A stretch of DNA of 55,651 bases from an uncultured Bacteroidales bacterium (GCA_900319375.1 ONOI01000008.1:1-55651); one strand, 5' to 3'; shown: positions 8,050 through 16,690, counted from the stretch's first letter. The notes: generated by a model not told the origin, from the letters alone. Numbers and translations: made by a program.

Positions 8050-8856
8050 TTAGATTATCTCTTCCGGTTCTTCGGGGAGGGCCGGCAGGCGGCTCTCATC
8101 TACAGTAAGATACAGGGTTACGGTCGACCCCAGAACAATATTTTCGGTACCGGCCAGGGGCGACTGGCGGTAGACCATCGCAGACAAAGTATCCTCGGCG
8201 GTCTTAACAGTCTCATCGAAGACGACTCGTCCTATGTTGAAGGAATTGTCCTGGACATAGCTGAGCGCACGCTGATACTGCATGCGGGCGAAGTCGGGCA
8301 TAGTCGTATATCCGTCTGCCCTGTTGAGTCCGAGTTTAAGGTCGATTACAGTTCCTACATCTACGCTGGTTCCGGGCTCAATATCTTCTCCCTTTCGGGT
8401 CTGGGCCAGAACCAGGTTGGTAGCCATATCGTCTACATAGGTCAGTTTACCGAGCTTAAGATTACGGGTAGTAAGCTCCACCTTGGCCTGACGCAGGGAG
8501 AGACCTACCAGGCTGGGAACTACAGCCTGCTTCTCTTTCTTGGCGTTGACCGTAAGGTAAATCTTACGGCCCCTTTTCACTTTATTGCCGGGTTTAGGGT
8601 TCTGAGCGTAGACGCTGCCCTTGGAGAACGCGCTGACAAACACTGAGTCCGTAACAAAGAGATCCAGTTTATCTTGAGCGGCGAGGGCCTCGGCGTCTGA
8701 TAACTGCATCCCTATCATATCGGGTACCTCGACGGAGATGCTGTGCTGGGTAGTCACCCTGAGGAAGACCTCAACGGCGAGGACTATCACCAGAATAAAA
8801 ACAAGGCCACAAAGAAGATTCTTTATGACCCAGTTCATTTTTTTCTTTTCAGTCAT
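8050..8856 (-). CDS. Membrane-anchored PASTA-domain protein
   Basis: A 268-residue protein with one N-terminal transmembrane segment (about residues 10-30, NLLCGLVFILVIVLAV) and three extracytoplasmic PASTA repeats of roughly 65-70 residues (VEVPDMIGMQLSDAEALA; VVPSLVGLSLRQAKVEL; TMPDFARMQYQRALSYV). PASTA domains bind peptidoglycan fragments or beta-lactams in kinases and PBPs. Here there is no kinase or transpeptidase domain, so it may be a cell-wall sensor or scaffold. I start at MTEKKKMNW rather than 3 codons upstream. A TATATTTG sequence (8863-8870, minus strand) sits just before the start and could be an internal promoter. Confidence 0.88.
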   Translation of the reverse strand: MTEKKKMNWVIKNLLCGLVFILVIVLAVEVFLRVTTQHSISVEVPDMIGMQLSDAEALAAQDKLDLFVTDSVFVSAFSKGSVYAQNPKPGNKVKRGRKIYLTVNAKKEKQAVVPSLVGLSLRQAKVELTTRNLKLGKLTYVDDMATNLVLAQTRKGEDIEPGTSVDVGTVIDLKLGLNRADGYTTMPDFARMQYQRALSYVQDNSFNIGRVVFDETVKTAEDTLSAMVYRQSPLAGTENIVLGSTVTLYLTVDESRLPALPEEPEEII

Positions 8857-8886
8857 AATGCACAAATATACAAATTATATTTGGCA

Positions 8887-11781
8887 TTATCTCATACGGG
8901 GAGGACCGCCGGGGCCTCCGGGGCCACCATGACCGCCGCCCATCTTGCCTCGGTCGAAGTTACCGAAACGGTAGGCGAACGAAAGGATGATGTAACGGCC
9001 GAGAGTATTGTTAAGGGACTCGGTGTGGACATTGCTCGAATCGGAGACCGTAAGGTTCTTCGCCTGTCCGAAGATGTCGTAGCCCTTGAGGGTGATGGTT
9101 CCCTTTCTCTTGAGGACCTGCTTCGAGATTTCGGCATTGAAGACGTACTCGTCCGGTTGCTTGGTCGCATAACCGTTGTACCAGCGGTAATCGAGTTCTC
9201 CCTTCATGCTGAGACCGATTTGGTCTATAGTCCAGGTAGCGTTTCCGGAAACGAGATTGTTCCAGGTAGTAGTCTCGGACGAAGTATCAGCAAGGAGATA
9301 ATTGGAATGGCTCATACGGGTACGGGCAGAAGCCTGGAGCTCGAGAGCGTCTATCCTGTAGGTGAAGCGGAAGCGCTCGGTAAAGCCGAAAGTCTTGGTC
9401 TGGTTCACCTCAAGCTTTTCCCGGATCTCGTCGTAGTCGGCGAAGAACAGGCCGTAGTCCAGCGAACCGTCTGTCTTCAGGTACTTGGCGGTGTTGATGT
9501 CTTTTCCTACGTAGCTGGAGGAATTTGACCAGTTTACGCGGAGCATGTTGAAGAGGGTGAACTTCTTGCCCAGAGGAATATTTGCGAAGATATTGCCGCC
9601 GAGGCTCACGCTCGAGGGGCCGTTGACCGGCATCGAATAAGTAACACCGTTAGTGTACCAATGTGCGTTGACGATGGGATCCTGAGTATAGGAACCGTCG
9701 AAGCGGGCGTTGAAGGAAGCGTAGGTCTTCTTATTGTTGTAGCGGATGTCTCCGTTGATGTTGTGCTGGAAATAAGGAGCCAGGTTCGGGTTACCGAACG
9801 AGACTGCCAGCGGGTTGGAGTTGTCTGCTACGGTAATGAGCTGGTTGGTGCTCGGGGTCCTGGACCATCCGCGGTAGAAGACGCGGGCGCTGCCGTTCTC
9901 TCCGAGGTCGGTATAGAGCATCGCGGTCGGAGACCAGTTAAGGCGGGTGATGGTAGTATCTACCTTGTAGGCCGCGCCGCTCTGGGTGTAATTATGAGTC
10001 TTGCTGGGGATCACGGCGAAACCGAGCTGGGCGCGGAAGGTTTTCTTCTGGTAGAGGAGGTTCGCTCCTACTTCCTCGCTCGTAAACTCGTTGGTGATGT
10101 GATTCGAATAGCTGGCTACTGCCGCTCCGGTCAAGGCGTCGGTAGTCTCTTTGTCGGAGACCGACTTGTTCCAGTTGTAGGCGACGTTGGCCTCGGCGTA
10201 GAGGTTTTCGACTATCGGCTGGGTGAAGGTAGCCCTTGCGAACGCGCTGTAGGAATTCTGCTCCTGGGAGTAGTTCTGGTTCACGAGGGTATTGGTAGGC
10301 GTCCCCGTCTCGTCGTAGACATTGGTCGTGGAATAATTGTTTCCGAGGATAGAGTTGCGGTTGATGCCGTAACGGCCCATCACGGTAAGGGTGCGGCCCG
10401 GGACGCCGAGTTTCTGACGGAGGAGGGCGAAGCCGCTCGCGGACAGGCTACGGTTGTCGCCGGAATTGAGCTTGCGGCTGTCGTTGGTCTTGACCGCGGA
10501 GCCGGTTGCCGTGGTGAGGGTATAGGTATCGGTCGTATCGCGCTCGGCGAAGCTGCCGCCGCCGAAATTTAGACGGGGCTCGAAAATGAGAGAGGTGTTC
10601 TCCGAGAATTTGTGTTCCATCCTCATCCCGAAGCGGTGGCCGTGGGTACCGGTAATGCTGTTGCCGTTGGACTTGTAGATGAGGTCTGAATCCTCGAGGT
10701 GGGTCGTTTTGTCCGAGCTTTCCTCGACCTTTCTTTCGGAGCCGTTGAAGGCATAGTTGCCGCTGAGCTCCATCTTGTCGTCAAGGAGGTTGGTTCCGCC
10801 GTTCAGGCCGGCCATGTAGGAGGTAGTGATACCGTTGCCTCCGCCCCAGCCGCCTTGTCCACGGCCCATGGAGCTGCCACGCATATTGCCCATCATCGAG
10901 CCTGCGAGGTCGTTGAAGCCGCGGTTGTTTGTGTTGTTGGCGTTGAACACGCCGCTGATCTGGTAGTCTTCGTTGAAATTGCCTACGAAGCCTCCGGTCT
11001 GCCAGCGCCAGTCGCCGGCAATGTCGGTAGAGGGGATGTCGTGGCCGGCGCCGCCGAAGACGTTGCCGAACAGGCCCTTCATCATTCCGGGTTTGACGCT
11101 GAGATCGAGGATAGTCTCCTCCTCGCCGTCGTCGATTCCCGTAAATTCTGCCTGGTCAGACTTCTTCTCGATAACCTTGAGCTTATCGATAACCTTAGCG
11201 GGAAGGTTCTTGGTAGCGATCTGAGGATCGTTCAGGAAGAAGGTCTTTCCGTCGATTGTTATCTTGCTGATTTCCTTACCGTTATGAGTGATTGTTCCGT
11301 CTTCGGAAATCTCCATCCCGGGGATCTTCTTCAGAAGGTCCTCGAGCATATCATTGTCTGTAGTCTTGAAGGTAGAGGCGGTAAAGGCAATAGTGTCGCG
11401 CTTCATCTGGATAGGATTTCCGCGGTCGGTGATCTTCGCGGCTTCCAGCTGGGTAGCGTCGGGGCTCATCTTGATCTCCCCGAGATCGAGATCGGCGTCT
11501 TTCACTTCGATACTCTTCTCGAACTTTTTGTAGCCGAGAAGCTCCGAGCGGAAGACGTACTTACCGTTCTTGATTCCGGTAAGAGTAACCTTGCCGTTTT
11601 CTTCGCTGAGTTCGTAGGCGACACCTTTGCCGTTTGCGGGATTGTGGAGCGAGACTGTAGCGAAACTTACGGCTTCTCCGGACTGAGAGTCCTTTAGCAC
11701 GGCCTTCACCGACCAGGTCTGCGCGTGCGCACTCACGCCTGCGAAGAGCAGGAGAACTGCGACTTTAAGGTTTAGATTCAT
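8887..11781 (-). CDS. TonB-dependent-receptor-like outer membrane beta-barrel protein
   Basis: A 964-residue outer-membrane protein. It has a signal peptide (to about residue 20, VSAHAQ), a CarboxypepD_reg-like beta-sandwich (about 25-110), a plug-like region (FKTTDNDMLEDLLKKIPGMEI) and a large beta-barrel resembling the OMP_b-brl_3 family. The barrel ends near SFAYRFGNF and is followed by a 20-residue Gly/Pro-rich tail (GGGHGGPGGPGGPPRM). Another Gly-rich patch (GRGQGGWGGGNG) lies in the barrel region. No SusD partner is adjacent. The ligand is unknown. It lies 19 nt after ruvC in the same orientation. Confidence 0.85.
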   Translation of the reverse strand: MNLNLKVAVLLLFAGVSAHAQTWSVKAVLKDSQSGEAVSFATVSLHNPANGKGVAYELSEENGKVTLTGIKNGKYVFRSELLGYKKFEKSIEVKDADLDLGEIKMSPDATQLEAAKITDRGNPIQMKRDTIAFTASTFKTTDNDMLEDLLKKIPGMEISEDGTITHNGKEISKITIDGKTFFLNDPQIATKNLPAKVIDKLKVIEKKSDQAEFTGIDDGEEETILDLSVKPGMMKGLFGNVFGGAGHDIPSTDIAGDWRWQTGGFVGNFNEDYQISGVFNANNTNNRGFNDLAGSMMGNMRGSSMGRGQGGWGGGNGITTSYMAGLNGGTNLLDDKMELSGNYAFNGSERKVEESSDKTTHLEDSDLIYKSNGNSITGTHGHRFGMRMEHKFSENTSLIFEPRLNFGGGSFAERDTTDTYTLTTATGSAVKTNDSRKLNSGDNRSLSASGFALLRQKLGVPGRTLTVMGRYGINRNSILGNNYSTTNVYDETGTPTNTLVNQNYSQEQNSYSAFARATFTQPIVENLYAEANVAYNWNKSVSDKETTDALTGAAVASYSNHITNEFTSEEVGANLLYQKKTFRAQLGFAVIPSKTHNYTQSGAAYKVDTTITRLNWSPTAMLYTDLGENGSARVFYRGWSRTPSTNQLITVADNSNPLAVSFGNPNLAPYFQHNINGDIRYNNKKTYASFNARFDGSYTQDPIVNAHWYTNGVTYSMPVNGPSSVSLGGNIFANIPLGKKFTLFNMLRVNWSNSSSYVGKDINTAKYLKTDGSLDYGLFFADYDEIREKLEVNQTKTFGFTERFRFTYRIDALELQASARTRMSHSNYLLADTSSETTTWNNLVSGNATWTIDQIGLSMKGELDYRWYNGYATKQPDEYVFNAEISKQVLKRKGTITLKGYDIFGQAKNLTVSDSSNVHTESLNNTLGRYIILSFAYRFGNFDRGKMGGGHGGPGGPGGPPRMR

Positions 11782-11800
11782 AACCTTCTTGTTGGAGTAA

Positions 11801-12358
11801 CTACTTTACCCTGTCAGGGTTTTCCTTAATAAATTTGGCCCACGAATCGCCGCCTTTAATGCTGGTAAGCGGGCTCGAAAGCTGGTAATAATGACACATA
11901 GCTATCGCCAGCGCGTCCGTTGCGTCAAGATGCTTCGCCTCAATTTTTATGCCAAGGGTTTTCTGTACCATAGTACTTACCTGCTCCTTAGAGGCGGAGC
12001 CGTTTCCGCATATCGCTATCTTGGCCTTTCGGGGGGCGTATTCTGTAATCTGGACGCCGTGGGAGGCGGCTGCGACCATCGCAGCGCCCTGCGCCCTGCC
12101 CAGTTTGAAGATGACCTGGGCGTTCTTATCAAGGAAGGGCGATTCGATCGCCATATGGTCGGGCTTGTAGCGTTCGCAAAGCCCGCCGACGAACTCGCTG
12201 ATACGGGCGAGTTTAGCGTAAGGATCAGTCTCCTTACGGATGTCGAGCACGCCCATCTCGACGTACTCGGGTTTGTTGTTCTCGCCAATACGGACGACCC
12301 CGAAACCAAGCAGGTTGGTTCCGGGATCTATTCCGAGTATGGTTCCTATTTTAGTCAA
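11801..12358 (-). CDS. ruvC: Holliday junction resolvase RuvC
   Basis: A 185-residue endonuclease that cleaves Holliday junctions in recombination, acting with RuvAB. The first catalytic Asp is in LGIDPGTNLLGFGVV and the Glu in MAIESPF; the Asp pair near the C-terminus is in KHLDATDALAIAMCH. Length is typical. It overlaps the 3' end of serS by 8 nt, indicating cotranscription. ruvA and ruvB are not in the window. Confidence 0.97.
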   Translation of the reverse strand: MTKIGTILGIDPGTNLLGFGVVRIGENNKPEYVEMGVLDIRKETDPYAKLARISEFVGGLCERYKPDHMAIESPFLDKNAQVIFKLGRAQGAAMVAAASHGVQITEYAPRKAKIAICGNGSASKEQVSTMVQKTLGIKIEAKHLDATDALAIAMCHYYQLSSPLTSIKGGDSWAKFIKENPDRVK

Positions 12359-13622
12359 TCTTGTCGAAGCCTGTATACGGGCGCAGAACCTCGGGGATGA
12401 TGATGCCGTCCGGGGTCTGGTTGTCTTCGAGGAGCGCAGCGACTACACGCGGAAGAGCGAGCGAGCTGCCGTTGAGAGTGTGGGCCAGCTGGGTCTTGCC
12501 GTCTGCGTCGCGATAACGCAGATGGAGACGGTTGGCCTGATAGGTTTCGAAGTTGCTGACCGAAGAGATCTCGAGCCAGCGGCCCTGAGCGGCGCTCCAG
12601 AGCTCGAAATCGTAGGTGATGGCCGAAGTAAAGGACAGGTCGCCGCCGCAGAGACGGAGGATCCTGTACTTAAGGCCGAGTTTGTTGACTATCGATTCTA
12701 CGTGGGCAACCATCTCATCGAGGGCCTTGTAGCTGTCTTCGGGCTTCTCGACGCGGACGATCTCGACCTTGTCGAACTGATGGAGACGGTTGAGTCCGCG
12801 GACGTCCTTTCCGTATGATCCGGCCTCACGGCGGAAGCACGGGGTATAAGCGGTAAGGCGCTGGGGGATCTCGTCCGCTCCGAGGATGACGTCACGGAAG
12901 ATGTTGGTGACGGGGACCTCGGCGGTCGGGACCATGTAGAAGTCGTCGACTTCGGCATGGTACATCTGGCCCTCCTTGTCGGGGAGCTGACCCGTACCGA
13001 AACCGGAGTCTTTGTTGACCATTACGGGCGGCTCGACCTCCTTATAGCCGGCTGCGGTATTGCAGTCGAGGAAGAAGTTGATCAGAGCCCTCTGGAGCTT
13101 GGCGCCCTTGCCTTTGTAGACAGGGAAACCGGCGCCGGTGATCTTTACTCCGAGATCGAAGTCGATGATGTCGTATTTCTTCGCGAGTTCCCAGTGAGGG
13201 ATGGCATTTTCCGGGAGTTTGACCTCCGGGCCGCCCATCTTCACCACCTCGTTGTCTTCAGCTCCCTTACCGGGCGCTACGAGATCGCAGGGCATGTTAG
13301 GGATAAGGACGAGGTCAGACTCGAGTTCGGCAACAGTTCTGTCCATCTCCTCGAGGAGAGCGGTGCTCCTAGCCTTGAGGTCTGCGACTGCTGCCTTTGC
13401 TTTCTCTGCCTGTTCCTTGAGGCCCTGTTTCATCAGCGCACCGATCTCGGCTGCCTTTGCTTTCTGTTCGGAAAGCAGGGCGTCGCTCTGAGTCTGAAGC
13501 GCACGGCGTTTCGCATCGAGTTCAATGATGGTATCGACGAGTTTTGTTGCGTCGAAATTCTTGATCTTCAGTTTTGCGATGACCTTATCGCGGTCTTCGC
13601 GAAGAGTTTTGAGTGTAAGCAT
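12351..13622 (-). CDS. serS: Seryl-tRNA synthetase
   Basis: A 423-residue class II aminoacyl-tRNA synthetase charging tRNA-Ser. An N-terminal coiled-coil arm (about 27-110) that binds the tRNA long variable arm is followed by the catalytic core with motif 2 (CFRREAGSYGKDVRGLNR) and motif 3 (LNGSSLALPRVVAALLE). Length is normal. It follows rpmA, but an intrinsic terminator lies in the gap, so it probably has its own promoter or depends on readthrough. The stop overlaps ruvC. Confidence 0.98.
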   Translation of the reverse strand: MLTLKTLREDRDKVIAKLKIKNFDATKLVDTIIELDAKRRALQTQSDALLSEQKAKAAEIGALMKQGLKEQAEKAKAAVADLKARSTALLEEMDRTVAELESDLVLIPNMPCDLVAPGKGAEDNEVVKMGGPEVKLPENAIPHWELAKKYDIIDFDLGVKITGAGFPVYKGKGAKLQRALINFFLDCNTAAGYKEVEPPVMVNKDSGFGTGQLPDKEGQMYHAEVDDFYMVPTAEVPVTNIFRDVILGADEIPQRLTAYTPCFRREAGSYGKDVRGLNRLHQFDKVEIVRVEKPEDSYKALDEMVAHVESIVNKLGLKYRILRLCGGDLSFTSAITYDFELWSAAQGRWLEISSVSNFETYQANRLHLRYRDADGKTQLAHTLNGSSLALPRVVAALLEDNQTPDGIIIPEVLRPYTGFDKID

Positions 13623-13629
13623 AATCTAA

Positions 13630-13671
13630 AGAGAAAAGGACCTGCAATCCGCCAGGCGAAGTGCAAGTCCT
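13630..13671 (-). terminator. Intrinsic terminator after rplU-rpmA
   Basis: On the minus strand 13671-13637 folds into a long stem (AGGAC-T-TGCA paired with TGCA-G-GTCCT, inner GGCG/CGCC) and is followed by a T-rich stretch (TTTTCTC) at 13636-13630. It separates the L21-L27 genes from serS. Confidence 0.65.
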
Positions 13672-13692
13672 GTATTCATTACTCCCCCGGGA

Positions 13693-13953
13693 TTAGTTCT
13701 CGAAGGGGACTACCGATACGTAAGACTTGTCCTGACGCTTGCGGGTGAACTTGACAGTTCCATCCACGAGTGCATACAGGGTATGATCTTTACCCATACC
13801 GACGTTTTTGTCAGGGTTGTGGACCGTACCTCTCTGGCGAACGATGATGTTGCCAGCCTTTACGGTTTCTCCACCGAACTTCTTGAGACCAAGTCGCTTA
13901 CTTTGTGATTCACGACCGTTCTTCGAACTAGATTGTCCTTTCTTGTGTGCCAT
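13693..13953 (-). CDS. rpmA: 50S ribosomal protein bL27
   Basis: An 86-residue L27 with the family N-terminus ([20 protein letters not shown]) and the conserved core [13 protein letters not shown] and [15 protein letters not shown]27 reaches the peptidyl transferase centre with its N-terminal tail. There is no N-terminal cleavage peptide as seen in Firmicutes. It lies 12 nt downstream of rplU, and the operon order rplU-rpmA is the standard one. Confidence 0.98.
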   Translation of the reverse strand: MAHKKGQSSSKNGRESQSKRLGLKKFGGETVKAGNIIVRQRGTVHNPDKNVGMGKDHTLYALVDGTVKFTRKRQDKSYVSVVPFEN

Positions 13954-13965
13954 AATTCAAAAGTT

Positions 13966-14283
13966 TTAAGCGATTGCGATTTCAGCGATACGGATCTTGG
14001 AGAGTTTCTGACGATGTCCGTTGCATTTCTGGAAACCCTTGCGACGGATCTTCTTGAATACGAGGACCTTATCAGCCCTTGCGTCATCTGCGAGAACGGT
14101 TGCCTTGACGGTAACGCCCTTCACATAGGGAGCGCCGACCTTCACCTTACCCTCGTTGTCGAGAAGAAGGACTTTGTCGAACTCCACATCAGCACCTTTT
14201 GCTTCCGGGAGGCGGTTGCAGAAGATTTCATTGCCAGCTTCTACTTTAAACTGCTGACCTGCAATATCTACGATTGCGTACAT
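13966..14283 (-). CDS. rplU: 50S ribosomal protein bL21
   Basis: A 105-residue L21 ([20 protein letters not shown] at the start, and [19 protein letters not shown] near the end, which is the RNA-binding loop). First gene of the rplU-rpmA unit. A well-formed promoter lies about 95 nt upstream, leaving a leader of roughly 85 nt that contains a CAGCC-GCGAG-GGCTG hairpin (14324-14338 on the plus strand, by eye). That leader could be a site of ribosomal-protein autoregulation, but I have no direct evidence. Confidence 0.98.
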   Translation of the reverse strand: MYAIVDIAGQQFKVEAGNEIFCNRLPEAKGADVEFDKVLLLDNEGKVKVGAPYVKGVTVKATVLADDARADKVLVFKKIRRKGFQKCNGHRQKLSKIRIAEIAIA

Positions 14284-14375
14284 TGTGAAAACTTTGTTTA
14301 AAAAGTTTCGGCCGTAAGCGTCAGCCCTCGCGGCTGCTCTTTTCCTGCTCAGCGGTCATCTATAAAATCGGGACG

Positions 14376-14407
14376 CAAAAGTAGGTAAAATTCTTTTACC
14401 TGCCAAA
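14376..14407 (-). promoter_or_regulatory. Promoter of rplU-rpmA with internal palindrome
   Basis: On the minus strand TTTG (14407-14404), a 20-nt spacer and TACTTTTG (14383-14376) match the Bacteroidetes TTTG/TAnnTTTG promoter. The spacer contains a perfect 7-3-7 inverted repeat, GGTAAAATTCTTTTACC (14384-14400), placed between the two boxes, where a bound repressor would block transcription. Confidence 0.75.
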
Positions 14408-14415
14408 TATTTTGT

Positions 14416-14423
14416 TAATTTTG
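14416..14423 (+). promoter_or_regulatory. Candidate -7 box for the ATPase gene
   Basis: TAATTTTG fits TAnnTTTG and lies 21 nt before the chosen ATG, giving a very short leader. The -33 region is TTTTA rather than TTTG and overlaps the palindrome of the rplU promoter, so both directions could share one regulator. Confidence 0.4.
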
Positions 14424-14443
14424 TGTTGCCCAAGGTTTCGGAT

Positions 14444-15526
14444 ATGGATACCGTCTTTACATACGACCGTTATGTGACAGGCAAAAGCTTCGTCGGACGC
14501 CGCTCAGAACAGGAGCAGCTGACTGATTTGCTCTCTTCCGGCTCGAATGTCGTAATCTACGAACCCCCGAAGACCGGTAAGACTTCCCTGCTTCGCGAAA
14601 CCTTCCTCGGGCTTAAGGCTTCGGGACAAAATTTCCGTACGGTAGATGTCTCGCTGATGAACGTACGTACCGTCGAAGCCTTCGCGGTAAAGCTTGCCTG
14701 CGCAGTGATCGGAATCTACACTACTACCCCCGAAGAGGTAGAGGAAATGTGTAGGAAATATCTTAAGACAGACGACCTTTCGAAGGCAGACCTCCGCTCG
14801 GTCCTGGCTATGCCCTACAGGGTAGCCGAAGACCTTCGCGAGAAGCTGTTCGTCTGCGTTTTCGAGTTTCAGAACATCCTTCTTACGGAAGACCCCGACC
14901 GTACCCTTCAGATCTTTGAAGAAATAGTCCGCAAGGCCCCGCGCGGGCGCTGCAGCTGGGTCTGGACGGGAAGCATGGTAAACGCAATGAAGGACATCTT
15001 CGAACAGAGGCGCTATTTCTACAAGATGGTAGAAAGGGTCCGCCTCGAGCCTATCAGCGTCAAGGAGATCGAAAACCATGTAACCCGCGGATTCCTGGTG
15101 AGCGGAAAGGTAATCGAAAAAGACCTTATTCGCGACGTCTGCGCTAAACTGCGCAGCAACATCTACTACGTCAATCACTTCGCCGCTATCTGCGACGGAC
15201 TCAGCCGCGGTTACATAACCCAGCCAGTGGTCGAAGAAAGTATGCTCTCGCTGATAGCGATGCACGAACCGCGCTTTATGGCTGTAATGAACGGCCTTAC
15301 CAATTTCCAGGTCTTTCTGCTCCGCGCCATCCTGGACGGAGAAACAAAATTCAGTTCCTCCGAAGTAATCGCCCGCTACGGGCTGAACTCTTCCGCCAAT
15401 GTCGGCCGCCTCAAAGACGCCCTCGAAAAGAAGGAAATCGTTTCATTCCTTCCGGGAGGCGGCGCCGTTATCCTCGATCCTCTCTTCGAGTATTGGGTAA
15501 GGAAGGACTTCTTCGGAATGGAGTAG
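14444..15526 (+). CDS. Archaeal-type AAA+ ATPase, altered Walker B
   Basis: A 360-residue P-loop protein of the archaeal ATPase class that is common in Bacteroidetes. Walker A is EPPKTGKTSLL near residue 40. The expected Walker B (hhDEFQN) reads VCVFEFQN, so the usual Asp is Phe while the Glu is kept. The sensor region is WVWTGSMVN. The C-terminus (LNSSANVGRLKDALEKKEIV) looks like a winged helix, suggesting nucleic-acid binding. I start at ATG 14444 because MDTVFTYDRYVTGKSFVGR is the usual start; a GTG 21 nt upstream is possible. Cellular role unknown. The next gene follows 15 nt downstream. Confidence 0.82.
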   Translation: MDTVFTYDRYVTGKSFVGRRSEQEQLTDLLSSGSNVVIYEPPKTGKTSLLRETFLGLKASGQNFRTVDVSLMNVRTVEAFAVKLACAVIGIYTTTPEEVEEMCRKYLKTDDLSKADLRSVLAMPYRVAEDLREKLFVCVFEFQNILLTEDPDRTLQIFEEIVRKAPRGRCSWVWTGSMVNAMKDIFEQRRYFYKMVERVRLEPISVKEIENHVTRGFLVSGKVIEKDLIRDVCAKLRSNIYYVNHFAAICDGLSRGYITQPVVEESMLSLIAMHEPRFMAVMNGLTNFQVFLLRAILDGETKFSSSEVIARYGLNSSANVGRLKDALEKKEIVSFLPGGGAVILDPLFEYWVRKDFFGME

Positions 15527-15541
15527 CATAAAATATTTACC

Positions 15542-16552
15542 ATGATAGAGCCCGTTTACTCCCCCTCTGCCGAGCGCTATGAGCGCATGGCCTACAAACG
15601 CTCCGGCCGCTCCGGCATCCAGATCCCCGCGCTGGCCCTCGGCCTCTGGCAGAACTTCGGTTCCCACAAACCTTTCCAGGACATCAAGGCCATGGCCCAT
15701 TACGCCTTCGACAATGGGATCTGCCACTTCGATCTTGCTAACAACTATGGTCCCGAATACGGGACGGCCGAGGAGAATTTCGGCCGTCTGATGGAGCAGA
15801 GCTTCCGCCCCTACCGCGACGAGATGCTGATCAGTACCAAGGCCGGCTGGGATATGTGGCCGGGGCCGTATGGGAACTGGGGCTCCCGTAAATACCTGAT
15901 GGCGAGCCTGGACCAGAGCCTCAGGCGAATGAAGCTGGACTACGTCGATATCTTCTATTCCCATCGCCATGATCCCGAGACCCCGATCGAAGAGACCATG
16001 CAAGCGCTGGTAGACATCGTCCGCCAGGGCAAGGCGCTCTACGTTGGCCTGTCGCGCTATCCGCTGGAGAAGGCGCGCAAGGCTATGAAATATCTCGCTG
16101 ACCACGACGTTCCCTGCCTGCTGTATCAGGACCGCTTCAACATTATCGACCGCGCTCCGGATCGGGGCGGCCAGGTCGACCTCTGCGCTGAGACGGGAAG
16201 CGGCTTTATCTCCTTCTCCCCTCTCCAACAGGGTCTGCTGACCGGCCGCTATCTTGACGGCATCCCCGCCGATTCCCGTATGGCGCGCGCCGGTTCCCTC
16301 CGGAAGGAAGTGTTGACCCCCGAGCTGCTGGAGGCTCTTCGCTCGCTGAACGCTGTCGCTGCCGAGCGCGGCCAGAGCCTGGCTCAGATGGCCCTTTCCT
16401 GGCTCATGGCAGACAAAAGGGTCACCTCCGTCATCATCGGAGCGAGCTCGGTTGCTCAGATCGAAGACGACCTGAAGGCGCTGGGGAACGTGGAATTCTC
16501 AGAGGAAGAACTCCGCGAAATCGACCGACTCTCGAAGCCTCACTGGCTATAA
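15542..16552 (+). CDS. Aldo/keto reductase, YghZ type
   Basis: A 336-residue NADPH-dependent reductase. The catalytic tetrad is visible: Asp and Tyr in DLANNYGPEYG, Lys in STKAGWDMWPGPYG and His in YSHRHDPETP. The GSRKYLMASLDQSLRRM segment and the overall length match YghZ (L-glyceraldehyde-3-phosphate reductase) and the AKR14 group. The likely role is reduction of methylglyoxal or other short aldehydes. It lies 15 nt after the ATPase gene and ends at a strong terminator. Its last 10 codons are duplicated with changes at 18359-18391, inside the island (see repeat entry). Confidence 0.92.
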   Translation: MIEPVYSPSAERYERMAYKRSGRSGIQIPALALGLWQNFGSHKPFQDIKAMAHYAFDNGICHFDLANNYGPEYGTAEENFGRLMEQSFRPYRDEMLISTKAGWDMWPGPYGNWGSRKYLMASLDQSLRRMKLDYVDIFYSHRHDPETPIEETMQALVDIVRQGKALYVGLSRYPLEKARKAMKYLADHDVPCLLYQDRFNIIDRAPDRGGQVDLCAETGSGFISFSPLQQGLLTGRYLDGIPADSRMARAGSLRKEVLTPELLEALRSLNAVAAERGQSLAQMALSWLMADKRVTSVIIGASSVAQIEDDLKALGNVEFSEEELREIDRLSKPHWL

Positions 16553-16567
16553 GGCTTCAACGAATAG

Positions 16568-16603
16568 GCCCCGACATCCTTGCTGCATGCCGGGGCTTTT
16601 TTT
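16568..16603 (+). terminator. Intrinsic terminator of the aldo/keto reductase
   Basis: GCCCCGACAT (16568-16577) pairs with ATGCCGGGGC (16587-16596) with one A-C mismatch, and a run of seven T follows. A near copy of this terminator stands at 18407-18442. Confidence 0.9.
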
Positions 16604-16626
16604 GTGCGGGTGAAGGGACTCGAACC
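16604..16626 (+). repeat. Left 23-bp copy of the tRNA-Leu 3' end (att-like)
   Basis: These 23 bases are identical to 20585-20607, the 3' end of the tRNA-Leu(UAG) gene (acceptor strand, T-stem 3' strand and most of the T-loop). The two direct repeats bracket about 4 kb of AT-rich DNA. This is the pattern left by integration of an element into a tRNA gene. The rest of a tRNA is absent here. Confidence 0.75.
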
Positions 16627-16659
16627 TTTCTTAGCTCCTTCAACCAAAGGGTGTCTTCA

Positions 16660-16690
16660 TTTGATATATATCAAATAAGTTGTATATTTG
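16660..16690 (+). promoter_or_regulatory. Promoter of the first island lipoprotein, with 18-bp palindrome
   Basis: TTTG (16660-16663), a 19-nt spacer and TATATTTG (16683-16690) form an exact Bacteroidetes promoter. ATTTGATATATATCAAAT (16659-16676) is a perfect 18-bp palindrome overlapping the -33 box, a likely operator. Confidence 0.75.

Noticed and set aside
8863-8870. Strong separate promoter for the PASTA gene
   Set aside because: TATATTTG is present, but no -33 box is seen and the gene sits inside a compact leftward run, so I only mention it in that entry.
16604-16626. A second tRNA gene
   Set aside because: Only the 3' 23 bases of a tRNA-Leu are present; no anticodon arm or acceptor 5' strand follows, so it is a repeat and not a gene.
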